Shown piece by piece: positions 1 to 5,682 of a stretch of 39,166 nucleotides of DNA. The position numbers were made by a program, and so were the translations under genes. The notes under the pieces are model-generated. The model made no database searches. It worked only from the letters and a program-made list of their open reading frames with translations, and was not told the DNA's origin. The DNA is taken from IMG/VR virus record IMGVR_UViG_3300010885_036222, positions 1 to 39,166 of that record, one strand, 5' to 3'. The stretch is from a virus. Numbering within the stretch: position 1 is the first letter of the stretch; every line of letters begins with the position of its first letter.

Positions 1-829
1 CGGCACAGTTAAGGGCCACGCCTCCCATGTAAACCAAATTGTCACTCCACCCAAACTTCTTTGCACGGGTCATGACATTTAGTATTAGTTGTTCTGCTAG
101 TTCCTGTGCTCCGGCCGCAATATCCATTGCATCGGTGCCAGGCATAAAATCTTCGTTCAACCCTATGTGTAGATTTTCTCTAAATCGTACGTCGTATTCG
201 TGTGCTATTAAACGATCTTGCATGGGCACAGCGTGTCTGCGGTCACCATAGGCCGCCATGCCCATCAAGATGTATTCTTCGTCTAGTGGGCGTAAGCCAA
301 CGCGGCCAGTCGCTCCAGAATAAAAGAGTCCGATGCTATGCGGGTAAAGCTGTCTCCACAACTTTGTATAATTCGCTTGACCAGTTTTCTTATCATATTT
401 AGCCCCCCATATACTTATCGTATCCCACTCACCTATAGCATCAATTACCACCACAGTGGCCCGATCAAACGAGCTGGTTTGAAATCCGGCAGCGGCATGA
501 CTTAGATGATGATTGAAACTGTATATTTTTTCAGGTTCAATTTGTCCACCCAACTGTTGTTGTAATATTTGTCGTGTAGTGAGTTTGTTCCATTCAATAC
601 CTTGTCCTGAATACAATTGTCGTAACTGTTTGAGCCATGGACGTTCATAGTAGGCAACCACGTCAGGGCCGTAGGGCAAGATTTCGTCAAGCAAGCCTTG
701 GCAGAAGTTGGCGTCATTCTTGCGTTTGCTGTAACGTTCGCTATGTCCAGCAAACAGTATCTCGCCCCGGGGGCTTAACACCGTTGCGGCAGCATCATGA
801 AATCCAGCCGAGATGCCTAATATGTTCAT
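1..829 (-). CDS. Carbamoyltransferase, NodU/CmcH (TobZ-like) family, N-terminal part; runs off the window edge
   Basis: The frame is open from an ATG at 829 to base 1, giving 276 codons without a stop; the C-terminal half lies outside the window. The protein starts MNILGISAGFHDAAA, the usual opening of this family (GI-x-x-x-HDA-A). It continues with FNHHLSHAA at residues 105-113, the His cluster that binds metal in the Kae1-like domain, and VVVIDAIGEW at 127-136. Family members move a carbamoyl group from carbamoyl phosphate, through carbamoyl adenylate, to a hydroxyl of a sugar, antibiotic or similar acceptor. The start overlaps the end of the SGNH hydrolase gene by 35 nt, so it is probably the next cistron of the same operon. 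Upstream of the ATG there is only a weak purine-rich stretch (AGAAAAGATC). The acceptor cannot be read from the sequence; neighbouring glycosyltransferases make a sugar or glycan plausible. Confidence 0.85.
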   Translation of the reverse strand, partial: MNILGISAGFHDAAATVLSPRGEILFAGHSERYSKRKNDANFCQGLLDEILPYGPDVVAYYERPWLKQLRQLYSGQGIEWNKLTTRQILQQQLGGQIEPEKIYSFNHHLSHAAAGFQTSSFDRATVVVIDAIGEWDTISIWGAKYDKKTGQANYTKLWRQLYPHSIGLFYSGATGRVGLRPLDEEYILMGMAAYGDRRHAVPMQDRLIAHEYDVRFRENLHIGLNEDFMPGTDAMDIAAGAQELAEQLILNVMTRAKKFGWSDNLVYMGGVALNCA

Positions 830-1352
830 TGATCTTTTCTGCTATTCGTTGATGGCCCAGTTCCAACGGATGTCCGCCCGGGCCTTTGGGGCAATCGCCC
901 ATCCATTCTACCATGCCTTCTCGAGGCCACCCCATCCAATTGTTCATGGTGATGTCGGGTGCCCATGTTTGTATATCAAAGGTGCTCACAAACACAAATG
1001 GTATACGCATTCTATCTAGATACGATCCAAGTAATTGTGTTTGTACCAAAAACTTTTTTCTAGCCCAGGTATTATCCCAGTCGTTGAACACAGCATCAAC
1101 CAGGGGCTTGCCATACCTGGCACCGCTGGTGGGTGTAAGATGTTTGCCCGACACCGTAATCCTATTGGGCGTGGTCCAAGCAATGATCACATGATCAGGT
1201 CTAGTTCGTACAATAGACTCCACAGTGGACTGCACAATATGATCATTGCTTGCACCCGGAGTGGCAATGTTGACTGCGCCTGTGACCAGGCTAGGCCATG
1301 CAACAGGGCTCTCTTCTCCAGCAGTAAAACTATCACCGTTAACCAATATCAT
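795..1352 (-). CDS. SGNH/GDSL-type hydrolase (esterase or acyltransferase fold), 185 aa
   Basis: The protein begins MILVNGDSFTAGEE, so the GDS block with nucleophile Ser8 sits at the very N-terminus. A second conserved block, PGASND, has Gly33. Near the C-terminus PGGHPLELGHQRIAEKI carries the likely catalytic His161 and a second His167. The length of 185 aa suits a single SGNH domain with no signal peptide or membrane segment, so it should act in the cytoplasm or on the virion. Family members cleave or transfer acyl esters on sugars and lipids. The aspartate normally three residues before the catalytic His is not evident (GGHP instead), so activity is less certain than fold. The ATG overlaps the stop of the upstream 33-codon gene as ATGA, a typical translational-coupling arrangement, and no independent Shine-Dalgarno is visible. 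The gene ends inside the carbamoyltransferase start. Confidence 0.72.
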   Translation of the reverse strand: MILVNGDSFTAGEESPVAWPSLVTGAVNIATPGASNDHIVQSTVESIVRTRPDHVIIAWTTPNRITVSGKHLTPTSGARYGKPLVDAVFNDWDNTWARKKFLVQTQLLGSYLDRMRIPFVFVSTFDIQTWAPDITMNNWMGWPREGMVEWMGDCPKGPGGHPLELGHQRIAEKINEHIRHLGWIS

Positions 1353-1450
1353 TTGTATATAAATGGGTCGCGTTTACGTAGTTCTCGAAGTTTCTTGCGG
1401 TAGTTAATTTCCAACCGAATTCTATAGTATAGATTTTTTAACCAATTCAT
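1349..1450 (-). CDS. Small basic peptide gene, 33 aa, between the two SGNH hydrolase genes
   Basis: An ATG at 1450 opens a 33-codon frame that starts MNWLKNLYYRIRLEI and ends LRELRKRDPFIYK. It is strongly basic (many Arg and Lys) with aromatic residues at both ends and looks like one amphipathic helix. The start has one of the best ribosome sites in this region: AGGAAAA, with AGGA eight nt before the ATG. The stop TGA overlaps the ATG of the downstream SGNH hydrolase (ATGA), so translation of the two is probably coupled. It overlaps the end of the upstream SGNH gene by 29 nt. From memory, short phage proteins ending in a similar KRDPFIY motif occur in aquatic viromes, but I cannot name a function. 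It could be a translational coupler, a membrane- or nucleic-acid-binding peptide, or a partner of the hydrolases. That it is a gene is supported by the ribosome site, the overlap and the way it fills an otherwise empty gap. Confidence 0.6.
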   Translation of the reverse strand: MNWLKNLYYRIRLEINYRKKLRELRKRDPFIYK

Positions 1451-1979
1451 TGAATTTTTCCTGCATTATTTTAGCGGCGTCTTGATGTGCTTGCTCTAAG
1501 GGATGATTGTCTGGACCGCACAAGTATTTATTCTCCACTGCCCATTGATAAAAACCTCTTGGTTCTTGTGTATTATATGCTTGTTCTTTGGGTGCAGGCG
1601 GGAAGAAGAACCAATTTGAGTAATCCAATCGTCCGGTTACAACACAATTGTCGGCGCAGGTAAACATGTAGCGATACTTGTGGAATTCTAAATACTCTTG
1701 TAAACTTGTGATGTCCCTATCGCTATCCGTTTGATTGTCTCTAGTGGGCCATGTCCAGCACACTATAACCGCTACATCATTCCGCATCCAGTTTAAGTAT
1801 TCACGCACACGAAGACCAATTTCACGGTTGCCTATGCCTGGATAAGCGGCACACACGTAGTTGGTGGCCAACAGGGCAGGGAAGGTACTATGGCTGTAAC
1901 CATCCAGGCCGCCATGCGGACTGTCAGCTAGTTCACTGCCCCATACAAAACTGTCACCGCCCGCGACTACTGTAGTCAT
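1422..1979 (-). CDS. SGNH/GDSL-like hydrolase, second copy, 185 aa
   Basis: MTTVVAGGDSFVWGSEL places a GDS block with Ser10 at the N-terminus. YPGIGNREIG around residues 46-55 resembles block II (Gly with a following Asn). The C-terminal GPDNHPLEQAHQDAAKI supplies Asp157, His159 and His165, closer to the canonical D-x-x-H block than in the downstream paralogue. Both SGNH proteins are 185 aa, share the HPLE-x-x-H motif and flank the 33-codon gene, so they are probably diverged duplicates. A family role in ester hydrolysis or O-acyl transfer is likely; the substrate is unknown. The ATG lies inside the end of the 359-codon gene (26 nt overlap), where a GGAT directly abuts the start, too close to be an efficient ribosome site. 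Coupling to the upstream gene is therefore likely. Confidence 0.62.
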   Translation of the reverse strand: MTTVVAGGDSFVWGSELADSPHGGLDGYSHSTFPALLATNYVCAAYPGIGNREIGLRVREYLNWMRNDVAVIVCWTWPTRDNQTDSDRDITSLQEYLEFHKYRYMFTCADNCVVTGRLDYSNWFFFPPAPKEQAYNTQEPRGFYQWAVENKYLCGPDNHPLEQAHQDAAKIMQEKFNELVKKSIL

Positions 1980-3033
1980 ATCCTGGTTTCAACATTTCAA
2001 TTTGTTGTTGGTAGTAATCTGCGTCTGACCATGTGTAATCATAGGTGCCAATTACCGACCCGGCTTCAATACTATATATGTCGAGATATCTTGATAGTAC
2101 AGGCCAAACTTCAGTGTAGTTGTTGGTACCAAAAGATTTTTGTAGATCAACTTGACCAATCGGGTGGTATCCGTAGTTGTACTGTGGATCTTCCACGTCG
2201 AAGCCGTTGCGCCCAAGCCACTGTCTAAATCCAGCCAACTCTTGGGTGTGCCAAGGATGCGGCCCATTAAATACCACATCCTGCGCCCATTCGATGTCAA
2301 ACTCACCGCTATAGTAACGTAGGTGTGTAATAGCATCACAAGTGGCTGAGTCAATGTCCACTCCCCCTTCGTCTCGATATACTTCATACAGCGTTTTACC
2401 AATCTGTGTCCAATGTAAGTATACCTCGCCGAATCGTCTATCATACTGAGATTCTTTAAAAGTACTTCTATGTAGTTCTGGGAATTCATATCGTGTGGCG
2501 TTTAAGAAAGTTGTGATTTGACTGGGACGTATCCATTGCGGGTCAGTTACCTTTTTGCGTTGACTCAGCATTAGGCTTTCGGCCTCATGACACAGGTTGT
2601 TTAATTGCCGTATGGCAAACTTGGTGTCGTAGTCGGCCTGTCGATACCAATCACTTAGTCCCCACACTGTGCCTTGTAGGTGTTCAAAATGATTGTGCAG
2701 TTGGTTCATTACTTCTTGATCAGGATTAATACCATCGGGTCGCAATGTGGCCGGAGTAAATGTTTCACTGATACGATAGTCTTCGGGTTCAAAGAAACTG
2801 TTGATTTGATCCGTGGCCCATTTCAGCTCTCGACAGATATAATCTAAATCTCTAGGACTGTCAGGAAAACCCAAAAAGCAAAAATTCTTTTCTAGGTAAT
2901 TGTTGTTTGCCAGTAACTGCTGTAGTGCCTGATACCATAGTTGACCCATTGGTGTATCGTAGACGTCAATGTAATATCGTAATTGATCATCTTTGTTTAA
3001 AGGATTTCGTAGGGTTACAGTTACTTGGTCCAT
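1954..3033 (-). CDS. Conserved-looking protein of unknown function, 359 aa
   Basis: I do not recognise a catalytic family. The protein is acidic and aromatic-rich, starts MDQVTVTLRNPLNKDD and has no signal peptide, membrane segment or Cys cluster. A distinctive stretch is MNQLHNHFEHLQGTVWGL around residues 109-126. Tyr- and Trp-rich segments follow, including HPWHTQELAGFRQWLG near residue 265. I believe similar proteins with the HNHFEHLQG motif occur in aquatic phage genomes, but this is memory, not a search. Its ATG overlaps the stop of the 42-codon membrane peptide as TAATG, and its end contains the start of the SGNH gene, so it is embedded in the modification operon between radical-SAM and hydrolase genes. 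It might be a scaffold, a substrate protein or an uncharacterised enzyme. That it is real is supported by length, tight packing and ordinary codon use. Confidence 0.8.
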   Translation of the reverse strand: MDQVTVTLRNPLNKDDQLRYYIDVYDTPMGQLWYQALQQLLANNNYLEKNFCFLGFPDSPRDLDYICRELKWATDQINSFFEPEDYRISETFTPATLRPDGINPDQEVMNQLHNHFEHLQGTVWGLSDWYRQADYDTKFAIRQLNNLCHEAESLMLSQRKKVTDPQWIRPSQITTFLNATRYEFPELHRSTFKESQYDRRFGEVYLHWTQIGKTLYEVYRDEGGVDIDSATCDAITHLRYYSGEFDIEWAQDVVFNGPHPWHTQELAGFRQWLGRNGFDVEDPQYNYGYHPIGQVDLQKSFGTNNYTEVWPVLSRYLDIYSIEAGSVIGTYDYTWSDADYYQQQIEMLKPGYDYSSRGR

Positions 3034-3161
3034 TAAAACAATCCAGGTGGCGGGAGGTCAGATCTTTCATTGGGGTCACACGGCTGATAAAAAATTATCA
3101 CGCCATATGCCACAGCAACCACAATCATACCAATTAAATAAATCATATCGACATCCACCAT
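3033..3161 (-). CDS. Small single-pass membrane peptide, 42 aa
   Basis: This short frame fills the gap between the 430-aa radical-SAM gene and the 359-aa gene. It opens at ATG 3161 and reads MVDVDMIYLIGMIVVAVAYG at the N-terminus, then a short hydrophobic run, then a polar Pro-rich tail ending SDLPPPGLF. Residues 6-25 form one clear transmembrane helix. A good ribosome site, GAGG seven nt before the ATG, lies inside the end of the radical-SAM gene. Another in-frame ATG at residue 6 has no such site, so I prefer the first. The stop overlaps the next ATG (TAATG), which fits coupling. There is no lipobox or signal-peptidase site, so it is not an obvious spanin lipoprotein. Its place inside the enzyme cassette suggests a small membrane anchor or accessory; the function is unknown. 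Confidence 0.6.
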   Translation of the reverse strand: MVDVDMIYLIGMIVVAVAYGVIIFYQPCDPNERSDLPPPGLF

Positions 3162-4435
3162 TTGAGTACCTCTGGACGTTCACTTAATATATCAGTCATT
3201 GTAACGCTTTGAGTACGTATTTGTTCTAATTTTAACACACGAGCCTTGCCACGAGCAACAGCTTTGGCATATTCTTCTGGCCATTGTTCTTGGAAAGTGG
3301 GTCTAGTTTTTAGCTGGACAAGTATATCCCGCAAGGCGCCTCCAGAATGTTGCATCTGGTTGGTAATCTCGTCTATCCAAGGATGTAATACGTCCCGAGG
3401 TAGTGCAAGGGGTGACATAACTATGTCCGGGCTAAAACTAAAAATCACCTTCGCCAGAACTTGTACTCCGTAGGTTGCGGACAGTCTTTCAATACGTTCA
3501 ATCTCAAACAGTCCTGGCAATGTAAGGGTGAAGTCGAGTCGCATCTGGCGACTATGAGTTGCACACGCAACTCCTTGAGTGAAGTTCTCAAGCCATGAAT
3601 CGTAGTCGAGGCCTGTTCTAATGTATTCTCCAATCGCTCCTGTTCCATCGAGGCTCGCGCAGATTTGCCAGTCCCGTAACCCAGGGAGAATATCAGTGTA
3701 AAGATTACAACCGCGATAACTAACGCGGCTAAGATTTGTATTATAACGAGCGTAAACATTTGGGCCGTCTCCTAGTTCTATAATTCGTTTCATATAACGC
3801 CAGTGCTGTTCATACATAAGAGGCTCTCCGCCTACCCAGTATATTTCTTCAACTCTGTGCTCTTCAACGGCCTTTGAGAACTCGGCTTCAATTTGACTCT
3901 CTTGGAATTCCTCTATTTCTTTCTTGACTATAGGAACCATCCAAGCATTTTTTGGATTTGACCACTCGATCATGTTGTGTTGTCGTTGTTCACTCTCCCA
4001 ACTGCTTGACAACATATCTCCACACATCCGGCACTTGAAGTTACATAAATTGCTAAATCTGTAATCCCACGACACCGGCTGTAATGATGTATGCCCACAC
4101 TCATCAGTATTTGACATTGCATAATCATACTTATGTCCAAACAACTGGTTGAAATAACTGCGGTAAACGGAGGTGTTTAGTAATCGATCATTACATACTT
4201 CGCACTCGGGCAATGTTTCCCCCGCCATCATGCGGCGGCGCACAGACCGCATGTGTTCGCCGTTCCAGTGTTCATCTAATGTTATGGGAATATATCGTCC
4301 GGTTCCCGACTCGGTGTCAATGTATTGTTGAAAGTTCTGCGCGGGCTCACGACTTGCACAGCACATACGTCGTTCAGTTTGTGGACTTAGGTATGTGTGC
4401 GTCCACGGTGCCATGCATAAGGTATCGGGTTTCAT
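3143..4435 (-). CDS. Radical-SAM protein with N-terminal twitch/SPASM-like Cys domain, 430 aa
   Basis: The radical-SAM signature is Cys131-x3-Cys135-x2-Cys138 within SNLCNFKCRMCGD, which binds the 4Fe-4S cluster that cleaves S-adenosylmethionine. It is followed by the VGGEPLM motif (GGEP at 202-205), which contacts SAM. Ahead of the barrel is a separate Cys-rich region: CMAPW at residue 7, CC at 25-26 and ECEVC at 78-81. These residues could hold an auxiliary Fe-S cluster, as in SPASM or twitch enzymes, but here the region is N-terminal rather than C-terminal. Relatives with auxiliary clusters modify peptides or dehydrogenate sugars. The ATG overlaps the stop of the neighbouring 416-aa radical-SAM gene (ATGA). 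A different-frame reading at 3445-3759 is treated in the findings. Substrate unknown; fold confidence high. Confidence 0.9.
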   Translation of the reverse strand: MKPDTLCMAPWTHTYLSPQTERRMCCASREPAQNFQQYIDTESGTGRYIPITLDEHWNGEHMRSVRRRMMAGETLPECEVCNDRLLNTSVYRSYFNQLFGHKYDYAMSNTDECGHTSLQPVSWDYRFSNLCNFKCRMCGDMLSSSWESEQRQHNMIEWSNPKNAWMVPIVKKEIEEFQESQIEAEFSKAVEEHRVEEIYWVGGEPLMYEQHWRYMKRIIELGDGPNVYARYNTNLSRVSYRGCNLYTDILPGLRDWQICASLDGTGAIGEYIRTGLDYDSWLENFTQGVACATHSRQMRLDFTLTLPGLFEIERIERLSATYGVQVLAKVIFSFSPDIVMSPLALPRDVLHPWIDEITNQMQHSGGALRDILVQLKTRPTFQEQWPEEYAKAVARGKARVLKLEQIRTQSVTMTDILSERPEVLKWWMSI

Positions 4436-5682
4436 GGATGGTGTCCAGCCAGGTTAAAGGCCGTTAATAGTTGTTGGTAGTCTGCATGTTCGGGATTGTA
4501 GATATTTCTACGATTGAATTCTTCTAAGGGCCATGTACCCCAATTCCACATGCGCTGATAGTATATGGTGTCTATGGACATATCTTGGGCCAACTTACGC
4601 AATAAAGGAATTTCACGATAGTTATCTTCCTGTACAACAAAATCAATTGATACTGTGGTTTTAAGAGCTAGACGTCGTATCTGTTGTTGTACGTGGCGAA
4701 CATTTGCCAATAGGTTTTCCCAGACACCGCCGACTCGAATTCGACTGTAAGTATCTGCGGTGGCAGCATCAAAGCTGATACGTAACTCTTTGACGTGTGG
4801 CAACAACTGTTCTAATAGATCCGATTTGGCAATCAAATAACTTCCATTGGTTTGTATAATGTGTCGAATGTTCTTGCCACTGGCAATACAATACTCCATC
4901 AAGTCTACGTATACTTCGCTAATAAATGGTTCGCCTCCGGCCCAACGAATGTCAACTGGTTGCTGATCTATTTTATCAATTACTAGATGTTTAATTTTGT
5001 CGCTGATGCTGTTGTTAATGGGCCTGATAACATGATGTTTGTTGTTGTTGATCAATTCGGTTCTACAACTGGGACAACGAAAATTACAAGTGTAATCAAA
5101 GTCAAAAATCAAGTTACGTGGTATCTGTGTGACTCGAGTTTGTTCACTGGGTTCGTATGGCAATGGCTGTAGGTCGGCCTCACCGGTTGGTTTGGTCGTG
5201 ATTGAGTTGGCCTTGGGCGCAAGGAAACGACTTATCTTGTGATTGCAGTAGTAATAACGTTGAGCCAGTATCTCTTGTCTAATACGCTGTGCTGTTTCTG
5301 AATTCAATACCGCATACACGTCGTCTGTTTCTAGCAGACTGCCAACAAACTTGGGAACCCAACTGGGGCTTTCGCATATAAACACACTACCATTGGTGTT
5401 GATGCCCATGGTGTTCCACGGCACTCTACAGGCAAACATCTTGGGTGCGTGTTTGTTAAAAAACACCTGTTGCTGACGCTGTTGGTTTGCCTCAGCTTGG
5501 CCATCTCGATCTTGTTCAGCAATCACAGAATAGTTCTGTCGCATCATGGCCACAAACTCTTCAATCTCGTGTGCAACAACTGCGGGCCTACTGCCATTTA
5601 AAAAATCTGAGAAGCTGGGCCAATCGCCGCCTCGAAATGCGCGATATGTTTTCTCATCCACTATTTTACTCAGGTCTGTCAT
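4432..5682 (-). CDS. Radical-SAM protein with N-terminal SPASM-like domain, 416 aa
   Basis: The signature is Cys199-x3-Cys203-x2-Cys206 in DYTCNFRCPSCR, with WAGGEPFI following (GGEP at 249-252). The N-terminal half reads like a SPASM block: FACRVPWNTMGINTNGSV with Cys85, then FICESPSW with Cys103, then a GSL and NSETAQRIR stretch, then YYYCNH with Cys146. Unlike its neighbours it has no C-x-x-C-W pair in this domain. I take ATG 5682 (MTDLSKIVDEKTYRAF) as the start. A longer frame begins at a GTG at 5733, but its extra 17 residues overlap the upstream coding end and look like chance hydrophobics. With ATG 5682 the overlap with the tandem radical-SAM gene is 17 nt. The end overlaps the next ATG by 4 nt. 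Same putative role as its neighbours: SAM-dependent radical chemistry on an unknown substrate. Confidence 0.88.
   Translation of the reverse strand: MTDLSKIVDEKTYRAFRGGDWPSFSDFLNGSRPAVVAHEIEEFVAMMRQNYSVIAEQDRDGQAEANQQRQQQVFFNKHAPKMFACRVPWNTMGINTNGSVFICESPSWVPKFVGSLLETDDVYAVLNSETAQRIRQEILAQRYYYCNHKISRFLAPKANSITTKPTGEADLQPLPYEPSEQTRVTQIPRNLIFDFDYTCNFRCPSCRTELINNNKHHVIRPINNSISDKIKHLVIDKIDQQPVDIRWAGGEPFISEVYVDLMEYCIASGKNIRHIIQTNGSYLIAKSDLLEQLLPHVKELRISFDAATADTYSRIRVGGVWENLLANVRHVQQQIRRLALKTTVSIDFVVQEDNYREIPLLRKLAQDMSIDTIYYQRMWNWGTWPLEEFNRRNIYNPEHADYQQLLTAFNLAGHHP

Noticed and set aside
2052-2489. 145-aa same-strand alternative frame
   Set aside because: It lies wholly inside the 359-aa gene, has a mixed composition with no motif, and lacks a ribosome site.
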